DNA of 11,860 nucleotides from assembly GCA_934373455.1 (NCBI GenBank), contig CAKRON010000077.1, forward strand, positions 1 through 11,860. Direction: 5' to 3'. The translations under genes and the position numbers were made by a program. Under the pieces are notes generated by a model. It was given only the letters and a program-made list of their open reading frames with translations, was not told the origin of the DNA and made no database searches. This document shows positions 1 to 7,252 of this stretch, piece by piece (the stretch's first letter is position 1; each line of letters opens with the position of its first letter). The DNA comes from an uncultured Marvinbryantia sp. (GTDB taxonomy: Bacteria > Bacillota > Clostridia > Lachnospirales > Lachnospiraceae).

Positions 1-254
1 ATGGAACCTTCTCCCATCGCCAGGGAAATCATGCTGTACATTGGTCCTGTACAGATCAGATTCACAATAACTACAACTGACAGTAAAATTGCGATCCAGC
101 CCTGCGCGCGGATCATTTTCTTCAATGGTTTATTCAGTTTGCTGACAGCGATCATTGCTATAATTATCACTGCAAAAATTATCCCAAGTGCAATCAGATA
201 ATTCTTACAGGAATTAAGGACATTGATCACGTCATCGATGTTAATAGCTAACAT
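1..254 (-). CDS. Membrane-anchored protein, N-terminal fragment (possible GH3-type glycosidase anchor)
   Basis: The reading frame is open from an ATG at 254 down to base 1, giving 84 codons with no stop, so the 3' part lies outside the window. The start is fixed by AAGGAGG at 263-269, 8 bases upstream; a second ATG at 258 stops after five codons. The protein begins MLAINIDDVINVL and has two hydrophobic segments, around residues 19-36 and 52-68, separated by a short basic stretch (KLNKPLKKMIRAQ). The second ends in NLICTGPMYSM. From memory, this layout resembles the N-terminus of Lachnospiraceae proteins annotated as GH3 C-terminal-domain glycosidases, where it would act as a membrane anchor. 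No catalytic part is visible, so that identity is a guess; the membrane anchor itself is solid. The gene lies downstream of the LytTR/GHKL operon but behind that operon's terminator, so it probably has its own promoter. Confidence 0.6.
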   Translation of the reverse strand, partial: MLAINIDDVINVLNSCKNYLIALGIIFAVIIIAMIAVSKLNKPLKKMIRAQGWIAILLSVVVIVNLICTGPMYSMISLAMGEGS

Positions 255-262
255 TCATTTTT

Positions 263-269
263 CCTCCTT
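263..269 (-). promoter_or_regulatory. Ribosome binding site of the truncated membrane-protein gene
   Basis: On the minus strand this reads AAGGAGG, 8 bases before the ATG at 254. It is the main evidence that a minus-strand gene starts here, and against a plus-strand gene at 1-201. Confidence 0.85.
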
Positions 270-306
270 CTTAGAGATCTCTTCTCTTTTTTATGCATAA
301 AACTGT

Positions 307-335
307 ATCATATTTTTTTATTTTGCGCCGTTTGG
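307..335 (-). promoter_or_regulatory. Candidate activator-dependent promoter for the membrane-protein gene
   Basis: The minus strand has a good -10 (TATGAT, 312-307). At 17-bp spacing the -35 position (335-330) reads CCAAAC, which does not resemble TTGACA. A good -10 with a poor -35, directly downstream of a repeated element at 337-368, is typical of promoters that need a bound activator. The inferred start site is near base 300, inside the perfect palindrome TTATGCATAA (291-300). Confidence 0.45.
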
Positions 336-336
336 G

Positions 337-368
337 GCATGAAATGCATGATTTTTGCATGAAATGCA
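337..368. repeat. Twin 12-bp element, 20-bp period (candidate operator)
   Basis: GCATGAAATGCA occurs exactly twice, at 337-348 and 357-368, with 8 bases between copies and 20 between starts, about two helical turns. Each copy is also a small inverted repeat (GCAT-GAA-ATGC). LytTR regulators typically bind two direct repeats about two turns apart upstream of -35, and a LytTR gene lies in the preceding operon. The internal symmetry also fits a dimeric helix-turn-helix protein, so the binding factor is unproven. Confidence 0.5.
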
Positions 369-374
369 ACCAGA

Positions 375-429
375 AACGAAAAAAGAGACTTTTCCAGTCC
401 TGTATCGTTCTGTCTGGAAAATGTCTCTT
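375..429 (-). terminator. Rho-independent terminator of the ABC transporter/LytTR/GHKL operon
   Basis: The arms 383-397 and 414-429 form a stem of about 15 bp with one bulged base and a 16-nt loop. On the minus strand it runs straight into TTTTTTCG. It starts about 24 bases after the histidine-kinase stop, and separates that operon from the next gene. Confidence 0.9.
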
Positions 430-452
430 CTATTTAAGAATACCTGTCTTTT

Positions 453-1760
453 CTATGTCAGCGGAATGAGAATACTCAATTCAAACCAATTGTTCTTTAC
501 ACCAAAATTCACACTTCCGTCGTACTTCTGTACTGCATAACAAATACTTTTGATTCCAAATCCGTGATTGTCCTTATCCGCTTTACTGGTTGGCAAAATT
601 CCGTGTTCATTCACTTCCACTTTTTCTTCACAATAATTCTCAACTTTAATAAATACAAAATTTTTCTTTGCTGATACCGTAAGATGAATCAGACGTTTTT
701 CCTCTTCCGGAAGCAAAATAACACTCTCAATCGCATTATCCAGCGCATTGCCAAAAATAGAACAGATATCTGTGACATGCATAAAATCCAGCAGTTTTCC
801 GTCTGCTACGCAGGATATCTGTATCTTCTTTCTTCGGCAATGAAAGATTTTAGCTGCAAGAATCGTATCCAGTACCTGGTTGCCGGTCTTATTCAAGCTT
901 TCAAATGCACTGATCTCTTCTTCCATGACGTCCAGCCAGTCTTTTCTCTTCTGCTCATCAGTTTCTGCACGGAGTCCTGCAATTTGATGCTTCAGGTCAT
1001 GATACTTCATGTGAATCAGATCCAGACTGTCCTGATAGTTGCGGTACTGATCGTACTGGCTGCGCAATAACAAATTGATAGATGCCAGCTCTTTTTCAGC
1101 CGTATATTCACAAATTCTGCTCTGATAGGCATGCAGTACTGCTATTCCCACCAGATCCACCAATGTTCGGACATTAAAAATATCCCGTAAAATAGATGCG
1201 GAAAACGGTGATTCCACTGACAGATAGCTGAGATTGCTGAATGCAAAAATCAATGCTGCAATTCCCACTGCAAATCCCGTTTCTTTCCATGTCACCTGCT
1301 TCAGTATCCCGGCTGTTATCAATGGTTTTTCCAGATAATACATCACCAGAATGCAGAGCACATAAACAGCCATCAGCAACAGACCTCTTGCCAGTATATT
1401 CTGCCCAAACAGCAATTTCCACCCAAAGGAACACAACTGCCATTCCAATGAAGCCATAAATTCTGCCAAAATAAATGCTCTGGCACAGCAATACCCGGTT
1501 TCCCGGATCGTGAGCTGTCCTGCAAGACAAATATAGCCAAACATGAGTCCTACTGCCACTACCATACAGGGAATCCACAGATACACCGCCACGTTATCGG
1601 TACTTACGAGAAATCCAGTCTGGACAATCAGAAAAGTTCCTGCCAAAAGAATGTTCTTCTTCTCTTTTTTGATCCCTCCGATCAGACTCACATACAACAG
1701 ACAAGCTGACCATTCTGCAAGTGCTGTATAATATCTTGGAATATCCTGTACTACATTCAT
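453..1760 (-). CDS. AgrC-like GHKL-domain sensor histidine kinase
   Basis: This 435-residue membrane histidine kinase should sense an external or membrane signal and phosphorylate the LytTR regulator encoded just upstream. About the first 215 residues are largely hydrophobic, with roughly six membrane segments, as in AgrC/ComD-type (HPK10) sensors. A short helical linker follows. The phospho-acceptor region is YHDLKHQI, with H254 the likely acceptor. The ATPase has an N-box around N338 (GNALDNAIES) and a G-box HGFGIKS at about 399-405. The ATG at 1760 lies 2 bases after the regulator's TAG, with a GAGGG-type ribosome site inside the regulator's last codons, so the two are probably translationally coupled. 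The ligand is unknown: no AgrB or AgrD gene is visible. Family assignment is firm; AgrC-like describes architecture only. Confidence 0.92.
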   Translation of the reverse strand: MNVVQDIPRYYTALAEWSACLLYVSLIGGIKKEKKNILLAGTFLIVQTGFLVSTDNVAVYLWIPCMVVAVGLMFGYICLAGQLTIRETGYCCARAFILAEFMASLEWQLCSFGWKLLFGQNILARGLLLMAVYVLCILVMYYLEKPLITAGILKQVTWKETGFAVGIAALIFAFSNLSYLSVESPFSASILRDIFNVRTLVDLVGIAVLHAYQSRICEYTAEKELASINLLLRSQYDQYRNYQDSLDLIHMKYHDLKHQIAGLRAETDEQKRKDWLDVMEEEISAFESLNKTGNQVLDTILAAKIFHCRRKKIQISCVADGKLLDFMHVTDICSIFGNALDNAIESVILLPEEEKRLIHLTVSAKKNFVFIKVENYCEEKVEVNEHGILPTSKADKDNHGFGIKSICYAVQKYDGSVNFGVKNNWFELSILIPLT

Positions 1761-1762
1761 TG

Positions 1763-2467
1763 CTATCCCTCATCCATATACTGTATTAACAGTTCCATAA
1801 ATTCCTTTTTCCGGCTTCGACTGACAGGAACCCGCTCACCTTCAATGATACAATCACTGCCGCTGATTCCGTCTACCCGCTTCATATTTACAAGGAAACC
1901 TTTCCCACACCGAAAAAATCCATACGGTTTCATTGTCGCTTCCAGTTCTTTCAAAGCCGTTCTGGATAAATACTTTCCGGATTCCATCCGATAGATCACA
2001 TTGTGCCCTACACTTTCAATGTAAAGAATCTCTGCCACATTCAGCTTCTTAACCCCATCTTCTACCGGGACTTTAAGAAATACCTCTGTCTTTTTCTGTA
2101 TTCTTCCAATTGCCTTATCCAGCTTTTGTGAAAAAGCAAAATATTCCACCGGTTTCACCACATAATCCATTGCATCCACTTCGTACCCGCGCACTGCATA
2201 TTGAATCATATTGGTAATAAACATCAACACCACTTCAGAATCCAGTTCTCGTATTTTCTCTGCAGCCGTCATACCATCCATAAAACGCATCTGAATATCC
2301 AGAAGAATGATATCATACTCCCCTTTATAACCGGACACAATATCTTCTCCGTCCTGAAACCATGTTACTTTTATCTGTTTTTTTCGTTCTTCTGCATATT
2401 TACTGATGTAATTCTGAAGCTGCTCTGCATATAATTCTTCATCTTCCACCACTGCAATCCGAATCAT
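1763..2467 (-). CDS. LytTR-family response regulator (AgrA/LytR type)
   Basis: This is a 234-residue two-component regulator. The receiver domain (about 1-120) has the acidic pair E8/D9, the phospho-acceptor D57 in DIILLDIQM, the switch Thr in MFITN and the conserved Lys in VVKPVE. The C-terminal half (about 135-234) is a LytTR DNA-binding domain, with its FFRCGKGFLVN region and a basic, Arg/Lys-rich end. I chose the ATG at 2467 because GGAGAG (2475-2480) lies 7 bases upstream and the protein then starts MIRIAVVEDEE, the normal family N-terminus. An ATG at 2482 would add five residues and has a poorly spaced site. The start lies 29 bases inside the ABC transporter gene and the stop is 2 bases before the kinase. 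The partner is almost certainly that kinase; the twin repeat at 337-368 is a candidate target. Confidence 0.93.
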   Translation of the reverse strand: MIRIAVVEDEELYAEQLQNYISKYAEERKKQIKVTWFQDGEDIVSGYKGEYDIILLDIQMRFMDGMTAAEKIRELDSEVVLMFITNMIQYAVRGYEVDAMDYVVKPVEYFAFSQKLDKAIGRIQKKTEVFLKVPVEDGVKKLNVAEILYIESVGHNVIYRMESGKYLSRTALKELEATMKPYGFFRCGKGFLVNMKRVDGISGSDCIIEGERVPVSRSRKKEFMELLIQYMDEG

Positions 2468-4250
2468 TGCTCTTCTCTCCATCTTCTCCGGTCAGCTGAT
2501 TCCATAACCGGTAATAACTGCCTCTATTTTTCAGAAGCTCCTCATGGTTTCCTTCTTCCTCTATGCCATCCCCGGATAATACCAGAATACGATCATAGTT
2601 TTTTATCGTTGTCAGTCTGTGTGCTATGGTAATGGTTGTTCTTCCCTGTGCCAGTTTGTTTAAACTCTGTCCAACCAACAGCTCACTTTCATTATCCAGT
2701 GCACTGGTAGCCTCATCCAGAATCAAAATCGGTGGATTTTTCAAAAATACTCTGGCAATGGAAATACGCTGCTTCTGTCCGCCTGAAAGCTTCACGCCAC
2801 GTTCTCCCACATAAGTATCGTAACCATCCTTTAATCCTGAAATAAATTCATCTGCCCCGGCCAGCCTTGCTGCCTGATAGATTTCTTCCATTGTAGCATT
2901 CTTTTTTCCATAAGCAATATTTTCTGCCACACTTCCGCTGAACAGATAGACATCCTGCTGTACCACTCCAATTGCTTCCCTCAGGCTTTTCAGCGTCACT
3001 TTTCTGATATCCTGTCCGTCAATATCAATCTCACCATCTGTCACATCATAAAAACGCGGTATCAGATTACACAATGTCGTCTTTCCTCCGCCGGATGGTC
3101 CTACCAGTGCAACCCTCTCTCCAGGTGAAATATGAAGAGACAGATTCTTTAGTACATGATTATGATCGTCCGGATATTCAAACGATACATTTTTAAAGTC
3201 AATACCGCCCTCCTTCATCTGAAGCGGAACAGCATCCTCTGCATCCTGAATTTCCACCGGTGCATCCATGATCTCAAAAAAGCGCTCAATACCTGTCATT
3301 CCACGCTGAAACTGTTCTGCAAATTCCACAATTCGGCGAATCGTTGCGATCAATGTCGATACATACATCACATACGCTACCAGATCTCCCGGAGAAATTG
3401 CTCCGCGAATCACAAACATCCCTCCACCAAGCACTACAAGAAGGTACATCAAACCGTCAAAAAGTCTGGTAGATGCCTGAAAAGCTGCCATAGTTTTGTA
3501 GGTCAATTTCTTAATATCCTGAAATTCCTGATTTCCTTTTGTGAATTTCGCTTTTTCCTGTTCTTCCACACCAAAAGCCTTCACCACACGTTCCCCAAGC
3601 AGAGAATCTTCGATCTGCGCATTTAATTCACCGATTTGTATTCGCTGTCTGCGGAATGCTTTTCTCTGCCAGCGGTTCAATTTAATAGATACCGCAGTCA
3701 TCAAAGGCACACAGGCAAATATCAATATCGTCAATGGCACATTATAGGTGCACAGAATAACAAAACTGACCACAAATTTCAGCCCGGCAATAAAAAATTC
3801 TTCCGGACAATGATGGGCAAACTCTGTCACATCAAACAAATCATTGGTAATGCGTCCCATAATCTGCCCGATCTTTGTGTTGGAATAGTAGGTATAGCCC
3901 AGCTTCAACAGATGAGCGAACGCATCTTCTCTCATATCCGTCTCAATATAAACGCCCATCACATGTCCCATATCTGCCATAAAATACTGAGCGCCGGCGT
4001 CAATCAATCTCAGTACAAAATACAAAAAGGTCAGCTTCAATACCAGCGATACCGTCAGTGCTGCCAGATCTGTCATTGCAAGATTGGTGATGGTACGTAA
4101 AATTAACGGTAATACCAGATCACATAAACAGGTTAATGCTGCACAAAACAGATCCAATATTACCGTTTTTAAATACTTTCTTTCATATGGCCAGAAACGT
4201 CTGATCAGAGACCAGCTGCTTCTGCTTGTCTTACGCTTCTTCATACTCAT
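2439..4250 (-). CDS. ABC exporter half-transporter (permease-ATPase fusion)
   Basis: This 603-residue protein should work as a homo- or heterodimer exporting a substrate across the membrane using ATP. Residues about 20-315 are the type-1 exporter membrane domain with six predicted helices. The ATPase domain has Walker A GPSGGGKT (384-391), a Q-loop at Q431/Q432, the signature LSGGQ (488-492), Walker B ILILDE (508-513) and the switch His H544, so it should be active. There is no N-terminal C39 peptidase domain, so it is not a leader-peptide-cleaving bacteriocin exporter. The substrate cannot be read from the sequence. AAGGAG lies 4 bases before the ATG at 4250 and 10 before the ATG at 4244, so the start could be either. 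The gene opens an operon with a LytTR regulator and GHKL kinase, suggesting peptide or antimicrobial export or resistance under their control; this is inference. Confidence 0.93.
   Translation of the reverse strand: MSMKKRKTSRSSWSLIRRFWPYERKYLKTVILDLFCAALTCLCDLVLPLILRTITNLAMTDLAALTVSLVLKLTFLYFVLRLIDAGAQYFMADMGHVMGVYIETDMREDAFAHLLKLGYTYYSNTKIGQIMGRITNDLFDVTEFAHHCPEEFFIAGLKFVVSFVILCTYNVPLTILIFACVPLMTAVSIKLNRWQRKAFRRQRIQIGELNAQIEDSLLGERVVKAFGVEEQEKAKFTKGNQEFQDIKKLTYKTMAAFQASTRLFDGLMYLLVVLGGGMFVIRGAISPGDLVAYVMYVSTLIATIRRIVEFAEQFQRGMTGIERFFEIMDAPVEIQDAEDAVPLQMKEGGIDFKNVSFEYPDDHNHVLKNLSLHISPGERVALVGPSGGGKTTLCNLIPRFYDVTDGEIDIDGQDIRKVTLKSLREAIGVVQQDVYLFSGSVAENIAYGKKNATMEEIYQAARLAGADEFISGLKDGYDTYVGERGVKLSGGQKQRISIARVFLKNPPILILDEATSALDNESELLVGQSLNKLAQGRTTITIAHRLTTIKNYDRILVLSGDGIEEEGNHEELLKNRGSYYRLWNQLTGEDGEKSNDSDCSGGR
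2475..2480 (-). promoter_or_regulatory. Ribosome binding site that decides the regulator start
   Basis: GGAGAG on the minus strand lies 7 bases before the ATG at 2467. It favours that start over the in-frame ATG at 2482, for which GGAG is only about 3 bases away. Confidence 0.65.
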
Positions 4251-4274
4251 AATACTCCTTCTTATTATGAGTAC

Positions 4275-4304
4275 ATTATAACCTTATTGATGCTGATATT
4301 GCAA
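4275..4304 (-). promoter_or_regulatory. Promoter of the ABC transporter/LytTR/GHKL operon
   Basis: On the minus strand a -35 of TTGCAA (4304-4299) and a consensus -10 of TATAAT (4280-4275) are 18 bases apart. The start would be near 4268, giving a leader of about 18 bases. It lies in the 72-bp gap after the phosphatase gene, where I see no clear terminator, so some read-through from the hydrogenase operon is possible. Confidence 0.75.
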
Positions 4305-4322
4305 CCTCAACTGTTATTCTTT

Positions 4323-5522
4323 TCACACACACCAGAAACAAATCTTAACTTTCTTTCCTTCTGCCTCCAGATTATCAATTAACTCTAATGCCAGTTTTTT
4401 CTTCTTTTCCCGGTCAATATGAAGTGCTGTATAATTTTCATTTAATGCATTGCCAAAGAAAAAATTGATTTCTGTCGCTTCTGTAAAAAGAATACGAAAT
4501 AGTTCCGCTGCCCCATCCTTCTTTTTTATAAGACGATTAAAATAGAGGCGGTCTTCACTGAAATCCTCATAATATTCCATCAGCTTCTGTAATGTCAGCA
4601 GTCCTTCTGTTACCAGATCAATCCCTTTGATTTCTGACATTGCAGGGACATCCTCGCTTCCGGAGTCCGGAATATTGATCACTTTTGTATGAAGATAGTC
4701 TGCAACCAGTTTCGCTGTCGTACCACCGCATACTACATGCATTCCTTCTTTCTGGAAAAATGTTTCAAAATAACTTCTGTCATCTTCCCGGTCCGCCGGC
4801 GGTCCTACCATAATATTAACCACTTTTTTCTTCATGCCCTTCATAACAAGAACTGTCAGATCATCATCCGTTTCTTCCAGATTCAGATCCAATCCTGCAT
4901 TGCCTATTGCAGAAGCCATTTCCTGCGCACTGATTTCTTTGCGCCAGCGCTGTTCACAGAATTTAACAACTTCTTCTCTTCCCCAGCCCCCGTATGTTGT
5001 CTTTCCCATACCCGCATTGGTCACTCCATCGCTCATGAGGATCAGCATATCACCTTCCTGAAACTGAAAATAGCTCTGATGTATTTCTTTTTCTCCAAAC
5101 ATCTGGATATCCCGGCGATAATCTATACTCTTTCCCTTTCGAAGCAGAATTGCATCCGGATTATCATACTGCAACAGACAAATTTCATTTTCCTGTGCAA
5201 CCATTACCGTAAAAGTGGCATAAGCAAGATTTCGTACACTGCATACCGGAAGCGTATCTGCTACTGCTTTTACAGCTGTACGGATAGCGACCTTTCCAGC
5301 AATCATGATACTGAGCATTTTGGCAGTCAACGTAGCCAGAATATTTGCCTTTACTCCACTTCCCAGACCATCTGAAAGCACCAATACAGCAGACTCCGGT
5401 TCTGTGATTATGGTATAATAATCCCCACAGATTTTTTCTTTCTTTTTATTAAGACTGACTTTTCCAAAATCAATGGGAATCTTTCCGATCATCTGTATGG
5501 CCTTACTTTTCTTATTCTCCAT
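4323..5522 (-). CDS. SpoIIE/PP2C-family serine/threonine phosphatase, hydrogenase-associated
   Basis: This 399-residue, probably soluble protein should remove phosphate from Ser or Thr on a partner. The PP2C/SpoIIE domain covers about residues 15-230 and keeps the Mn/Mg-binding acidic residues: GDYY (D34), SDGLGSG (D51), MSDGV (D165) and DDDLT (D220/D221). Residues about 231-399 form a second domain I cannot name; it contains IMVGPPADREDD, VVCGGTTAKLVADYL and a short C-terminal IDNLEAEGKKVKICF stretch. The ATG at 5522 lies 2 bases after the hydrogenase stop, with its GGAG ribosome site inside the hydrogenase's last codons, so the pair should be made together. From memory, sensory [FeFe]-hydrogenases with a neighbouring phosphatase form a recognised class (HydDB group C3, and the hfs locus of Thermoanaerobacterium). 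The substrate is unknown, and no cognate kinase or anti-sigma antagonist is visible here. Confidence 0.88.
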   Translation of the reverse strand: MENKKSKAIQMIGKIPIDFGKVSLNKKKEKICGDYYTIITEPESAVLVLSDGLGSGVKANILATLTAKMLSIMIAGKVAIRTAVKAVADTLPVCSVRNLAYATFTVMVAQENEICLLQYDNPDAILLRKGKSIDYRRDIQMFGEKEIHQSYFQFQEGDMLILMSDGVTNAGMGKTTYGGWGREEVVKFCEQRWRKEISAQEMASAIGNAGLDLNLEETDDDLTVLVMKGMKKKVVNIMVGPPADREDDRSYFETFFQKEGMHVVCGGTTAKLVADYLHTKVINIPDSGSEDVPAMSEIKGIDLVTEGLLTLQKLMEYYEDFSEDRLYFNRLIKKKDGAAELFRILFTEATEINFFFGNALNENYTALHIDREKKKKLALELIDNLEAEGKKVKICFWCV

Positions 5523-5524
5523 TT

Positions 5525-7228
5525 TTACTCCACATCCTGCTGAATTGTCTGTTTCAATTCTTCAATTGCCACTTTTGTATCTGCTGCGGTTTCACCTAAA
5601 AGGCTGGCAATCTCATGAACAATACGAAGCTGTTCTTCTGCCAGCTTATCTGCCAGCTGTACGGCATTTGCCTGCGCACGCCTCTGCTTTTTCTGCTGTT
5701 CTTTTTCCTTCGTCACATCTTTCATGATGCAAATAATCAGTTTGTTTTTCTGATCGTTGGTCATGACTCTTTCTATGTAACGTTTTTGTTCGTCCAGATA
5801 CACACAGTCTCTTTCTATACTCCGGTCAAAAGCAATCATGTTCACAAGCGTATAATCATCCATAATTGCTCCAACCTGCTGACCCAAAAGTTGTTTTTTT
5901 CTTGAAATATCGAACACATCCATAGCTGTTTTGTTCATCTGGACTATATTCAGCTCGTAATCTACTGTCACAAGAAGACCCGGCATCGCATTGATAATAA
6001 TGTTGGCATAATCATCCTGTTTTTCTCTCATATAAGGAATACACATAGATACTTCTGCTTTCCCCTGAATAACTGCTACTGCCTTTGCCCGGCAGCTATC
6101 GTATCCACAGGCCCCGCAATTCAGCTCATCTTCTTTTGTATACTTTCCCATCTCATGAAGCACATGCAGCAATTGTTCCTGAGTAATGGCTTTGCCGGGA
6201 TAAAATTCTTCCTGTTTAAATTTTCTTTCTGAATCAACTGATATTTCTATATGATAGTCTTTTTCAAAATCCGGATGTCCATTCTCCATAGATAATTCTC
6301 TTATGGCAATCAGAGCATCCAACAGCTTTTTCTCTCGTTTCTGTGAATATGGGCCGCCAATGCATCCATTGACACAGGCATTCATCTCAATAAAGTAGTC
6401 CTGATAACCACCGGTCTGCAGTTCTTTTAATATTTCTTTGCATTGCTCTATTCCATCTACGTGCAATGTCTGCTGTCCTTCCATTGGTCTCATAGACTGA
6501 ATTAAGCCACCACTGACTGCTGTCATTCTCGACAGATACCGTTTCTGGCACTCTGTGTCCGGCACATCTTCCGGCATATCTCCCATCCAGTTGCTCAGCT
6601 CTCTAAAGGTAATCACATAATCCATATGTTCCTGACTTTCGTTGAGTTCTGACATCACTGAGATACACGGACTGATATATACCAATACTGCATCTGGATA
6701 TTGTGTTCTTAAATATTCTGCATGTAGCTGCATCATAGAATTTACCGGTGCCAGATGCTCTGTCAGATGAGGATATTTTTTTTCGATCAAACGTACTACC
6801 ACTGGACAATTTGACGAAATTATCATTTTTTTCTGCTGTTGTTCTTGCAAAAGCTTCTCATATTCCCGTTTCATAACAGCAGCTCCCTGTGCTCCATCAA
6901 GTACTTTCCAGAAACCAAGCTTTTGTAACCTTTTTTCCAAATCCCCTATATTTTTCCATCCATATCTGGCCAGATATGCCGGATGTACAGACGCGATTAC
7001 TTTTTTTCCTGCTTCCATATCTTTTTGAATATCCGGTATATCATTATGTTCCACTTTCGCATGCTGTGGACAGACCGATGTACATTTTTCGCAAAGGATA
7101 CACTGTTCTTCCATAATCTGTGCCTGTTGATTCGTTACACGAATCGCTTTTACCGGACAGTTACGGATACATTTATAACAGTTTTTGCAATTGGCAGTGC
7201 GAAACTGCAAAATAGATGTATGATTCAT
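5525..7228 (-). CDS. Sensory-type [FeFe]-hydrogenase homologue with PAS domain (HydS-like)
   Basis: This 567-residue cytoplasmic protein probably senses H2 or redox state. Two ferredoxin clusters come first: cysteines 14/17/20/24 and 43/46/49/53. The H-cluster domain (about 75-340) keeps all four ligands: C141 (SSNCP), C188 (SPCISVMSE), and C285 and C289 (NACVNGC). A third Fe-S domain of PF04060 type has cysteines 371/374/379/396, then a PAS domain (about 405-510) and a charged helical tail. The proton-relay Cys of catalytic enzymes, just before the first ligand, is N140, and the Lys of the MPCxxK motif is V191, so turnover is probably slow or absent. The start at 7228 follows an AGGGTGG ribosome site by 9 bases. 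The gene lies 24 bases after a small coiled-coil gene and 2 bases before a phosphatase, its likely output partner. No HydA, NADH-oxidising subunits or HydEFG maturases are in the window. Confidence 0.9.
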   Translation of the reverse strand: MNHTSILQFRTANCKNCYKCIRNCPVKAIRVTNQQAQIMEEQCILCEKCTSVCPQHAKVEHNDIPDIQKDMEAGKKVIASVHPAYLARYGWKNIGDLEKRLQKLGFWKVLDGAQGAAVMKREYEKLLQEQQQKKMIISSNCPVVVRLIEKKYPHLTEHLAPVNSMMQLHAEYLRTQYPDAVLVYISPCISVMSELNESQEHMDYVITFRELSNWMGDMPEDVPDTECQKRYLSRMTAVSGGLIQSMRPMEGQQTLHVDGIEQCKEILKELQTGGYQDYFIEMNACVNGCIGGPYSQKREKKLLDALIAIRELSMENGHPDFEKDYHIEISVDSERKFKQEEFYPGKAITQEQLLHVLHEMGKYTKEDELNCGACGYDSCRAKAVAVIQGKAEVSMCIPYMREKQDDYANIIINAMPGLLVTVDYELNIVQMNKTAMDVFDISRKKQLLGQQVGAIMDDYTLVNMIAFDRSIERDCVYLDEQKRYIERVMTNDQKNKLIICIMKDVTKEKEQQKKQRRAQANAVQLADKLAEEQLRIVHEIASLLGETAADTKVAIEELKQTIQQDVE

Positions 7229-7252
7229 GTTTTTTATCCACCCTGCTATCTG

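Noticed and set aside
1..201. Plus-strand 66-codon open frame at the left edge
   Set aside because: It lies opposite a minus-strand gene with a strong AAGGAGG site and hydrophobic anchor, and has no ribosome site of its own in view.
273..282. Perfect palindrome AGAGATCTCT in the leader of the membrane-protein gene
   Set aside because: It is short, lies between promoter and ribosome site, and has no second copy or known match, so chance is likely.
1174..1578. Minus-strand 134-codon frame within the kinase gene
   Set aside because: It is a second reading frame of the kinase membrane domain. The kinase frame is intact, so there is no frameshift to explain.
4251..4322. Possible peptide-pheromone gene upstream of the ABC exporter
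   Set aside because: The gap is 72 bases and is filled by a promoter and ribosome site; no start with a ribosome site and a hydrophobic or precursor-like peptide fits.
4689..5375. Plus-strand 228-codon open frame
   Set aside because: It is fully antisense to the phosphatase, which has intact catalytic motifs; its translation is Cys/His/Phe-rich, typical of an antisense shadow, with no recognisable domain.
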